Shown piece by piece: positions 1 to 6,226 of a stretch of 9,948 bases of DNA. Position 1 is the first letter of the stretch; each line of letters begins with the position of its first letter. The position numbers and the translations under genes are program-made. A model generated the notes under the pieces. That model was not told the origin of the DNA. It saw only the letters and a list, made by a program, of their open reading frames with translations, and did no database searches. Source of the stretch: an uncultured Ruminococcus sp. (GTDB lineage: Bacteria > Bacillota > Clostridia > Oscillospirales > Ruminococcaceae); the NCBI GenBank assembly GCA_946188175.1, contig CAMHUJ010000029.1:1-9948 (forward strand), in the 5' to 3' direction.

Positions 1-1619
1 CGCATAGCTCCAAATTCGCTGACGGAGCATCGAAAGCCTGCGTGATATGCAAATCCCACAGGCGAAAAATATGCGCCATGCCAGACTTGTTTTCAGCTTG
101 ATCTCCATCTTCATTTCCGTGCTGTTGACCGGAACCACATCAATGCGGTCGATCATCGCACCTGCCATTTCATCGACCTCCTCTTTTGACATGATGTGAC
201 CGGGACGGTACAGCTCTTTGAAACAGGTCTCGATCTTTTCCAGCTCGGCAGCATAATCGGACGACTGCTGCGATTTCAGTTCCAGCGCGCGGCTCTCCTC
301 CTCCAGCTGTGAGATCAGCACATTGGCACTGTCGTTGCGCTCACGGAATTTTTCTTTTGTCAGCTGTGCGCGCAGTTCGTTGATCTGCTTCTGCACATTC
401 GCCTCACGGTCGCTCCGCGGTAGATGCGCAGAAAATCACGGACATATTCTTCGATATTCCCTGCGATTGCCTGAAAATGCTCGGAAAGCATCTGATAGAG
501 GTCGGCTTCCATGATCGAGAATGATGCACAGGATTTTGCGCCGGAGCGTTTTTTCTCGCTGCATATCCACTGATAGACCGGTCTGCCCTTTGAGACACTG
601 TTTGAATAGCTCGTCCGCCAGTAGGGGACATCATGCGCCTTGCACCATATTTTGCCGGTGAATACGCTCTTATCTTTGAACGAACGCTCGCGCGTTTTGA
701 TCGCGGTGCTGCGTTCACGGAAGATCGCGTTGCACTTGTCCCAGAGCTCCTCGCTGACGATTGCCGGAACGGTCTCTCCGGTTTCGTCTTTATAGAGTAT
801 CCATTCCTCCTCCGGCAGAAAGCGCTGCTCACGGGTGCGGTAATCGACGATCCTGACCTTGTTGCCGCAGAAGTAGCCTTTGTATTTCGGATTCCGGATG
901 ATGCCGGTGATCGTGTTATGGCGGATGCGCGTGCCGTTTCTCCCGCGGTAACCCTTATCCCCAAGTATGCGCTCAATCTTGCGCGTACTGTAGTTTCCGG
1001 TGCTGTACAGCTCAAAAATCAGGCGCACCATTTCAGCCTCGGATTCGTTGACTGTCAGCTTGCAGTCCTTTTTGTCATAGCCGAAAATGCGGCTGTTGCC
1101 CATGATGTTGCCGCTCTCGATTGAACGCCTGTGCCCCCAGCGGACACGCTCCGACAGCTTGCGTACCTCGTCTGCCGCAATGCTTGACATGATCGTCAGA
1201 CGCAGTTCGCTGTCCGTGTCAATCGTGCAGATATTGTCATTCTGGAAGAATACGCCGACGCCGGCGCGGAGAAGCTCACGGGTATAGGTCAGGCTGTCCA
1301 CAGTATTGCGCGCGAAACGGCTGACCTCCTTTGTCAGCACGAGATCGAAAAGTCCTGATTTTCCGTCCTCTATCATGCATAGAAAGCTCACGCGGTTCTC
1401 CGCCGCCTCGCCGCGGATGCGGTCCACATAGCCCGAAACGAACGTCCAGTTCGGGTTCTTCTGAATCATGTCTGTGAAGAACGCGATCTGGTTTTCAACG
1501 GAATTTTCCTGCTCCTCGCGCGTGGTCGAGACGCGGGCATAGAATGTCACGCGCATCGGGATATCGAAGATCGTTTTGCGCTCTGCTTTCATCTGATTTG
1601 CGATCTGATAGATGTCCAT
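1..1619 (-). pseudogene. Large serine recombinase, frameshifted and cut by the window edge
   Basis: Site-specific recombinase of the large serine family, which integrates, excises or inverts DNA through a covalent serine intermediate. Seen: a resolvase-type catalytic domain with ARVST (nucleophile Ser31, Arg29) and SRFARN (residues 100-105); a recombinase domain (KLTVNESEAEMVRLIFELY, later NPKYKGYF); a zinc-ribbon-like block with CxxH then two later Cys (WICSEKK, SC); then a coiled-coil tail. The long frame ends in a nonsense tail stopping at 360. The true frame resumes after about 415 as SDREANVQKQINELRAQL, equal to one missing base. A second shift near 83 is likely, giving GMAHIFRLWDLHITQAF. 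ATG at 1619 is preferred over GTG at 1625 because GGGAAGG (1634-1628) lies 8 nt upstream of the ATG and only 2 nt from the GTG. The conserved YVDEGISGT-type motif reads YVDRIRGE, one residue short with key Gly/Ser lost. Probably inactive, unless the shifts are sequencing errors. Confidence 0.88.
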
Positions 1620-1848
1620 TTTCACAGCCTTCCCATTACAGATTCGGTTAGTTCAATACTATGTTGCCATACCGAAAACGGCTTGTCAAGTGAATGATAA
1701 TATTTTTCAATTTCTTGTTCAGAACTTGTTACATATTGCGGACAATATGATTATATTTTCGTAATAACTGACAAAAAGCACGCGGTTGCCGTTTTCGTTC
1801 ACAAAAGATTGCCGCAACTGTCGTCAGCGATTTGCCGTTTTTTCGTGT

Positions 1849-1867
1849 TTGACAGGCGGCGTGTCAA
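1849..1867. promoter_or_regulatory. Perfect palindrome over the -35 and spacer, candidate operator
   Basis: TTGACA (1849-1854) and TGTCAA (1862-1867) form perfect 6-bp inverted arms around a 7-nt centre. The left arm is the -35 hexamer itself and the right arm lies in the spacer, so a dimeric protein bound here would block RNA polymerase. One arm is constrained by being a -35 element, so the symmetry could be partly chance. No regulator gene is adjacent. Confidence 0.4.
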
Positions 1868-1877
1868 ATGCTATACT
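1849..1877 (+). promoter_or_regulatory. Sigma-A promoter of the lectin-peptidase gene
   Basis: A consensus -35 TTGACA (1849-1854) is followed after exactly 17 nt by TATACT (1872-1877). A TG dinucleotide at 1869-1870 gives an extended -10. The transcript would start near 1884, leaving a leader of about 60 nt before the ATG at 1946. This is among the best promoters in the window and suggests strong expression unless repressed. Confidence 0.85.
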
Positions 1878-1945
1878 GATCACGGCGGTCGGGAAACCGC
1901 AGAAAACTATGATTCGCCGGTCAGACCGGCAGAAAGGGTTTGATT

Positions 1946-3328
1946 ATGAAACATCACACTTCAATCACGAAAAAAATCGCAGCATTCTCTCTCGCAGCAG
2001 TCTCGAGTGCAACACTTCTGACGGCACCGATGACCGCAAATACCGCACTGTTCCGGAACTTCTCCATTACAGCCAGTGCAAGCTCTGATAAGTTCAGCGA
2101 CGATACGCTTGTTCTCTCGAACGGAAAATACGCATATGCTTCGGCAAGCGGCACCCAGACATGGTATTCCAAAAACAAGAGATTCAGACTGGTTTTCCAG
2201 ACGGACGGCAATCTGGTTCTGTATGATCAGTCGAACAGCAACCGCGTCGTCTGGAATTCGGGTACCGGTATCGGCAACAGCTATTCCACCCGTTCTTTCC
2301 AGCTGAAAATGCAGTCTGACGGCAACCTCGTGATTTACTGCCAGCCGCGCTACAGCCGTTCCCTTCAGGCACTGTGGCAGGCACATACCGTCAAAGGCGG
2401 CGGAACCTCCTGCTCTCTGTATCTTTCCAATGACGGCGAGCTCTATGTATACCACGGTCAGAGCAAGCAGTCTCTCTGGAGCAGCAGAAGCGAGATCGAA
2501 TGCACAGCAAAATCCAATACATGCCTGAATTCCAGCCAGTGCCTTTCGTCGAAGAACCGTCTGTTCCGTGCGATCATGCAGCCGGACGGCAATTTCGTCA
2601 TCTATGATAAGAGAAGCGGCAGCGACAAGGCAATCTTCAACACCAGAACACAGGGCAACGGCGGTGCATTTTTCGCATTGCAGCAGGACGGCAATCTGGT
2701 CGTTTATTCGTCTGCACATAAGCCACTGTACAGCACCGGCACATGCACGGCATCTTATGCAGACTATAAGCTCTCGCTCGGCGATGACGGTGCGCTGACG
2801 CTCACCCGCAAGAACACGCAGACCGTGATCTGGTCTTCGGCAGCGAGATTCAATCTGGATCTGATTAAGCAGGTCGGCTGCCAGCCGAGAGGCTCTGTAT
2901 CCTGCTCCTGCTATGCACTTGCCTATGCAAAAACGCTTCTGGACGGAAAGGCACACCAGTGGTATGAATACAATCGGTACGGCAACAGCAGCAGTGTCTG
3001 CGCGGACTGGAGCAAGGGCGGATTCCATGTAGAGCAGAAATACAGCAGAGCCGACGGCTATAAGCTGATGTACGACCAGATCAAGGCGGGCAAGCCCTGT
3101 GTCATTCTGGTTGCAGGTTCGAGAAGTTCTCAGCATTATATCACCGTTATTGACGTCAAGGGCAATGCAGACAGAAACAATCTTTCGACAAAGGACTTTA
3201 CCATTCTTGATCCCGCACCGGTGAATGGCAGAACTGCACCGGTTGCAGAAAACATGGCAGAGGCACGCTATGATCTCAAATATGATTACGATGATTATCC
3301 CGGCTACAATATTAACATCCAGAACTGA
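1946..3328 (+). CDS. Secreted B-lectin repeat protein with C-terminal cysteine peptidase domain
   Basis: A 460-residue exported protein. Residues 1-45 form a signal peptide (basic KHHTSITKK, hydrophobic core, likely cleavage after ITASA). Residues about 50-300 carry six bulb-type (GNA-like) lectin motifs. Four match the mannose-binding pattern QxDxNxVxY: QTDGNLVLY (85), QSDGNLVIY (123), QPDGNFVIY (212) and QQDGNLVVY (246). Two are degenerate: SNDGELYVY (161) and GDDGALTLT (279). Residues about 305-460 look like a C39/papain-like peptidase: SCSCYALAYA (Cys320 or Cys322 as nucleophile), QHYITVIDV (His397) and ILDPAP (Asp422). From family knowledge the lectin part would bind mannose-type glycans and the second part cleave peptides; the target is unknown. 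ATG 1946 is chosen because AGAAAGGG (1931-1938) lies 7 nt upstream; a TTG at 1940 is in frame but too close. It is a single-gene unit with its own promoter and terminator. Confidence 0.9.
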   Translation: MKHHTSITKKIAAFSLAAVSSATLLTAPMTANTALFRNFSITASASSDKFSDDTLVLSNGKYAYASASGTQTWYSKNKRFRLVFQTDGNLVLYDQSNSNRVVWNSGTGIGNSYSTRSFQLKMQSDGNLVIYCQPRYSRSLQALWQAHTVKGGGTSCSLYLSNDGELYVYHGQSKQSLWSSRSEIECTAKSNTCLNSSQCLSSKNRLFRAIMQPDGNFVIYDKRSGSDKAIFNTRTQGNGGAFFALQQDGNLVVYSSAHKPLYSTGTCTASYADYKLSLGDDGALTLTRKNTQTVIWSSAARFNLDLIKQVGCQPRGSVSCSCYALAYAKTLLDGKAHQWYEYNRYGNSSSVCADWSKGGFHVEQKYSRADGYKLMYDQIKAGKPCVILVAGSRSSQHYITVIDVKGNADRNNLSTKDFTILDPAPVNGRTAPVAENMAEARYDLKYDYDDYPGYNINIQN

Positions 3329-3378
3329 TTTGACATAAGGGGCACACAGCCTTTTTGCGATGCGTGCCGACCGGTGAC

Positions 3379-3429
3379 CGATACAAAAGCACTCTGCATG
3401 CGGCGCAGGGTGCTTTTGGTGCTGTATCG
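3379..3429. terminator. Strong convergent hairpin terminator
   Basis: AAAAGCACTCTGC (3385-3397) pairs with GCAGGGTGCTTTT (3405-3417) with one mismatch and a 7-nt loop. An outer CGATAC/GTATCG pair (3379-3384, 3424-3429) extends the stem. A-rich and T-rich arms let it work in both directions, ending the lectin-peptidase gene on plus and the small gene at 3449 on minus. Confidence 0.8.
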
Positions 3430-3448
3430 CCGCAGTCTCCCCGTACAG

Positions 3449-3628
3449 TCAGGGGCTTTCCGCAGCGGAATCTCTGCGCGCTGATTCCGGCAGTTTCCCG
3501 ATCAGCGCAGATATGCGGCTGAGTCGTGCGGCGTCAATCATGCCCTTGCGGTAAAGGATCCGCGCCCATGCTGTCAGTGTCAGCTTTTTCACGGCAAGCT
3601 CCTGTAAGTCCGGTTTTTTCAAGGTCAT
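3449..3628 (-). CDS. Small basic protein of 57-59 residues, function unknown
   Basis: A short minus-strand gene reading MTLKKPDLQELAVKKLTL, then TAWARILYRKGMIDAARLSR, then an Ala/Ser/Arg-rich tail ending AAESP. It is predicted helical and amphipathic, with no signal peptide, membrane segment or Cys. Support for coding: a perfect AGGAGG (3635-3630), plausible composition, and its own space between two hairpins. The start is ambiguous: ATG at 3628 is only 1 nt from the Shine-Dalgarno, while TTG at 3622 is at an ideal 7 nt, so the product may begin at KKPDLQ. The LTAWARILYRKGMIDAARL core looks like a helix-turn-helix-sized unit, but I do not recognise the family. No clear promoter was found upstream. 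Confidence 0.7.
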   Translation of the reverse strand: MTLKKPDLQELAVKKLTLTAWARILYRKGMIDAARLSRISALIGKLPESARRDSAAESP

Positions 3629-3635
3629 CCCTCCT
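3629..3635 (-). promoter_or_regulatory. Ribosome binding site that questions the start of the small gene
   Basis: AGGAGGG on the minus strand runs directly into the ATG at 3628. Spacing from AGGAGG is 1 nt to the ATG but 7 nt to the in-frame TTG at 3622, so TTG initiation is the better fit to ordinary ribosome geometry. Confidence 0.6.
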
Positions 3636-3750
3636 GTATTGAGTATGACCCGAACGGACAGGTTTAATCAGTGCATTGCGGTTTCATGCGGGAAAGCTGT
3701 TCCGCGTGATTCTTTCTGTGCGCTGCTGTCTATATAGTATATGAAATCAT

Positions 3751-3790
3751 AAACCGCCCGACTGTTCGAGGATGAACGGCCGGGCGGTTT
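3751..3790. terminator. Terminator of the sigma/anti-sigma operon
   Basis: AAACCGCCCG (3751-3760) pairs perfectly with CGGGCGGTTT (3781-3790), and an inner GTTC/GAAC pair (3764-3767, 3774-3777) extends it. It lies 21 nt past the stop of the minus-strand gene that ends at 3812. The T-tract after the minus-strand arm is short (TTTATGATTT), but the symmetrical A/T flanks are typical of bidirectional terminators. Confidence 0.78.
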
Positions 3791-3811
3791 CGTGATGCCT
3801 GATTATGATAT

Positions 3812-5401
3812 TCAGTTTATTTTCCGGACAGTTGCAGTATCAATCAGTGTCTTGCCGTCTCTGCGATACACATTGACCGTGACTGTTTCCGCGTCCTCCG
3901 GCAGATCGCGCCGCTCCTCAGCCGCCCCTGCTTTTGCCGGGACAAATTCCTTCGGATCCAGATACTCTGTTCCGGCAAGATCGGATGCATAGGCATATCC
4001 GGCATTGCCGTTGTCTCCTTCGATAAAGATCAGATCATACGCTTTATTGTCATATATCATATCAAAAGCCTGACCGTAAGAAAGACCGTCCTCATTGACA
4101 CCGCTCTCCCACCAGTTCGGCCACGGTTCCTGCTCACCGAACACCAGTGCAGCAGAACCCTGTTCCAAATCCAGCGGCTGACCGAATATCGCACACAGAA
4201 AGCCCATTCCGCATTCATCCGACATTGACACACCATAGATCGTATCCGCAATGGTTTTGAATGTCCGGAGCGGATTGCCGTCCGCATCCTTCTGAACCGC
4301 CTCGTTGCCTTCCAGTCCGGCGCCTGCACTCAGCGTGTGCTCGATCATATTCCAGTCAGCGCTCTGATACGGTTCACTGACATAATAGAGCCCGAAGGGT
4401 GTTTCCGCGCAGCGTGTCGCCGTGAAAGCCGCACCGTGACCGTATCCCGACATGACCTCGATCATATCATTCGGTCTGCGTGCAAGGTCCGTCCAGCTCT
4501 GCGGCTGTGCCAGCGTTTGCAGCGGATACGCCTGGGCTGAAAAATCCAGCGTGCATGCTGCAATATCCTTCACGCTGCGGGAGCAGTGATCCTCAGAGAA
4601 TTCCCATGTAAAGAACCGGAAATTTCCGGAGACCGGCTGCCCGTCCTCGTGGAAGAACGGCTGATCGGTTGTATTGGAGATAATGCCGTAATAATGACGG
4701 AGCGAACTGCTTTCGGCATCATCGGTTTCGGGCATTGTTCCGAAGCTGTGCGCCGGTTCGCCAACCCCGTCCTCGGGAACTTCTCCTTCTGCCGCAAGCA
4801 GAATCAGCGGATCAAATTCGTATCCGCGGTCAGATGCGTTTTTGCATTCTACATCATAGAAATAATAGATCATCCAGTCGCAGCCGACCGCCGCCTTGAT
4901 TGTCACCTTATAGTCTTCATTTTCCCATGTTTCATTGAGGTCCGTGCCGAGTCCGGTGAATTTTGTATAGTCATAGCCGCAGGACTCGGGGGAGATGTCT
5001 TCATAATACAGCCGCATGTATTCCGCATAGGCGGGAAGGGTCGTTTCCTCCGGTTCCGGTTCGGTTTCCGCCGTAACATCGGTTGTTATTTCTTCGATGA
5101 TATCCGATGCGGCATTCTGTCCGGATGCAGTGCTTGTATCGGCATGCAGCTTCTCTGCATTGTGATGCAGGAACAGGATGCCGCCGACATTCAGTGCGAG
5201 CAGCGCCGCGGCAACGGCAGTACCCGCCGCAACGGTGCGCCGGTTCATCCGGATTTCTTTTTTGACTGTGTTGTCTGAATTGTTCATCATTGTGATCTCC
5301 TTCTCGGGAGAAATCGGCTGCGTCTTGCGGTGCTGCATCATTTCGGCAATATACTCTTCTGAAACGCCGTTCATCAGATCAAAGAATTCGTCCTGTTTCA
5401 C
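3812..5401 (-). CDS. Single-pass membrane protein with large extracellular domain, probable anti-sigma factor
   Basis: A 529-residue protein. Residues 1-53 are cytoplasmic (KQDEFFDLMNGVSEEYIAEM, then a charged stretch). Residues about 56-78 form one membrane helix (TVAAGTAVAAALLALNVGGI). A Thr/Glu/Pro-rich linker follows (about 100-122), then about 400 residues of acidic, aromatic-rich extracellular domain that I cannot assign to a family. The start is GTG at 5401: AAGGAGG (5415-5409) sits 7 nt upstream, and the GTG overlaps the stop of the sigma gene as GTGA. The reading frame is open further upstream, but that part lies inside the sigma gene. Tight coupling to an ECF-like sigma gene and the inside-membrane-outside layout argue for an anti-sigma factor that holds the sigma at the membrane and releases it on an outside signal. 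The cytoplasmic part lacks the zinc HxxxCxxC motif of classical anti-sigma domains, so the role is inference. Confidence 0.85.
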   Translation of the reverse strand: MKQDEFFDLMNGVSEEYIAEMMQHRKTQPISPEKEITMMNNSDNTVKKEIRMNRRTVAAGTAVAAALLALNVGGILFLHHNAEKLHADTSTASGQNAASDIIEEITTDVTAETEPEPEETTLPAYAEYMRLYYEDISPESCGYDYTKFTGLGTDLNETWENEDYKVTIKAAVGCDWMIYYFYDVECKNASDRGYEFDPLILLAAEGEVPEDGVGEPAHSFGTMPETDDAESSSLRHYYGIISNTTDQPFFHEDGQPVSGNFRFFTWEFSEDHCSRSVKDIAACTLDFSAQAYPLQTLAQPQSWTDLARRPNDMIEVMSGYGHGAAFTATRCAETPFGLYYVSEPYQSADWNMIEHTLSAGAGLEGNEAVQKDADGNPLRTFKTIADTIYGVSMSDECGMGFLCAIFGQPLDLEQGSAALVFGEQEPWPNWWESGVNEDGLSYGQAFDMIYDNKAYDLIFIEGDNGNAGYAYASDLAGTEYLDPKEFVPAKAGAAEERRDLPEDAETVTVNVYRRDGKTLIDTATVRKIN

Positions 5402-5955
5402 AGCAATTCCTCCTTTTCCAAAAAGTCTTTCAGTTTTTTGCGCGTGCGCAGCAGTGACATATTCACGCGGCTGACCGAACAGCCGGTTTCGGCAGCGACC
5501 TCTTTTGCCGAGAGACACAGCCAGTACCGCCGCAGAAAGATCATACGTGCAGCCGGTTTCAGCGTGGACAGAAAGCGATTCAGCGCATCGCGCAATGCAA
5601 TGCTGTCAATCATACGGTCAGGATGCTCTGCCGAGGGCAGACACTCGGCGAGCTCGTCGATCGAATCGGCAAGCAAACCGCTTCCGCGCCGCTGTGCTTT
5701 CTGATATGCCAGACGATCCCGCGCCGCATTCCGGACTGCGGTGAGGAGATACGCGCCGAGAGAATCAGGTTCGGCAGGCGGAATGGCTTGCCAGAGACGC
5801 ATCAGTGCATCATTCACGCATTCCTCCGCATCTTCGCGGTTTCCGAGCATATTGTATGCGACGGTCATGCACAGCGCCTCATACTGATTCTTTGTTTCGG
5901 TCAAAGCCTGTTCGCTGCGCTGCTGATACAAGCGGATGATCTCTGCGTCATTCAC
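5398..5955 (-). CDS. ECF-like RNA polymerase sigma factor
   Basis: A 185-residue sigma-70 family protein. Region 2 spans about residues 23-85, with NMLGNREDAEECVNDALMRL (core binding and -10 recognition) and LTAVRNAARDRL. Region 4 spans about 120-178, with the helix-turn-helix SAKEVAAETGCSVSRVNMSL, which should read the -35 element. Length and the lack of regions 1 and 3 fit the ECF type. The start is GTG at 5955: GGAGGTGA (5971-5964), an eight-base match to the anti-Shine-Dalgarno, lies 8 nt upstream. In-frame codons further upstream would place the start before or inside that site. It is first in a two-gene operon and overlaps the membrane partner by 4 nt, implying coupled translation. The promoter at 6080-6052 looks like a housekeeping type, so autoregulation is not evident. 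Confidence 0.9.
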   Translation of the reverse strand: MNDAEIIRLYQQRSEQALTETKNQYEALCMTVAYNMLGNREDAEECVNDALMRLWQAIPPAEPDSLGAYLLTAVRNAARDRLAYQKAQRRGSGLLADSIDELAECLPSAEHPDRMIDSIALRDALNRFLSTLKPAARMIFLRRYWLCLSAKEVAAETGCSVSRVNMSLLRTRKKLKDFLEKEELL

Positions 5956-5963
5956 GTTGCCGT

Positions 5964-5971
5964 TCACCTCC
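5964..5971 (-). promoter_or_regulatory. Strong ribosome binding site fixing the sigma factor start
   Basis: GGAGGTGA on the minus strand is complementary to the 16S rRNA 3' end over eight bases and sits 8 nt before the GTG at 5955. It overlaps another in-frame GTG (within AGGTGA), which is therefore not the likely start. Confidence 0.7.
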
Positions 5972-6051
5972 CTCTCTGTCAGTAATGACGGCATTCAGAT
6001 TCAAAATATCACTAAAACTGAAAAAATTTTTCGCCGGATTCACGGTATTGT

Positions 6052-6080
6052 ATTATACCACAATCCGGAAGAAATTGCAA
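6052..6080 (-). promoter_or_regulatory. Promoter of the sigma/anti-sigma operon
   Basis: On the minus strand TTGCAA (6080-6075) is followed after 17 nt by a perfect TATAAT (6057-6052). A TG one base before it gives an extended -10. Transcription would start near 6045, leaving a leader of about 90 nt before the GTG at 5955. Confidence 0.8.
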
Positions 6081-6161
6081 TGAAGCAATCCGCCTGTATT
6101 CTGCTGCCTGCGGATTCCTTTTTTTGAATCCTTCTGTTTTCTTTTATATGTACTGCATGTC

Positions 6162-6191
6162 TTGATTTTTTTAGTTGTAATATGTTATAAT
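6162..6191 (+). promoter_or_regulatory. Promoter of the pseudo-histidine kinase gene
   Basis: TTGATT (6162-6167), an 18-nt spacer and a perfect TATAAT (6186-6191), with TG at 6183-6184 as extended -10. The leader before the ATG at 6227 would be about 30 nt. It diverges from the sigma operon promoter about 80 bp away, in an AT-rich gap. Confidence 0.75.
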
Positions 6192-6226
6192 CAAAAAAAC
6201 CGGAATAAAATACAGGAGGGATCGGA

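Larger units (their letters stand above)
1620..1945. other. AT-rich intergenic region upstream of the lectin-peptidase gene
   Basis: This gap lies between two divergent genes. The part at 1640-1775 is AT-rich and holds no ORF. A near direct repeat occurs: TTGCCGTTTTCGT at about 1787 and TTGCCGTTTTTTCGT at about 1832. A TTGACA hexamer on the minus strand (1689-1684) could serve the recombinase, but no good -10 sits at 17 nt from it. The right end contains the promoter and palindrome described separately. The region might contain a recombinase attachment site, but nothing in the sequence identifies one. Confidence 0.6.

Noticed and set aside
404..1124. Overlapping open frames on both strands inside the recombinase
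   Set aside because: Low-complexity or unnatural composition; the recombinase domains fully account for this stretch.
1653..1689. Possible minus-strand promoter for the recombinase (TTGACA at 1689-1684)
   Set aside because: The best -10-like sequences lie at 17 nt (CAACAT, poor) or about 20 nt (CATAGT, poor spacing), so it is not listed as a feature.
1961..3136. A 391-codon open frame on the minus strand opposite the lectin-peptidase gene
   Set aside because: Its Cys/Arg-rich translation has no domain pattern, no ribosome binding site, and it mirrors the codon pattern of the real gene on the other strand.
3731..3743. TATATAGTATATG, resembling a -10 element on either strand
   Set aside because: No -35 at a suitable distance on either strand, so a promoter cannot be supported.
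4586..5278. A 230-codon plus-strand open frame opposite the anti-sigma-like gene
   Set aside because: No start signal and no recognisable domain; it is antisense to a convincing gene.
5936..6127. Plus-strand open frame over the divergent promoter gap
   Set aside because: It lies over the sigma gene start and promoters, has no ribosome binding site and no protein-like pattern.
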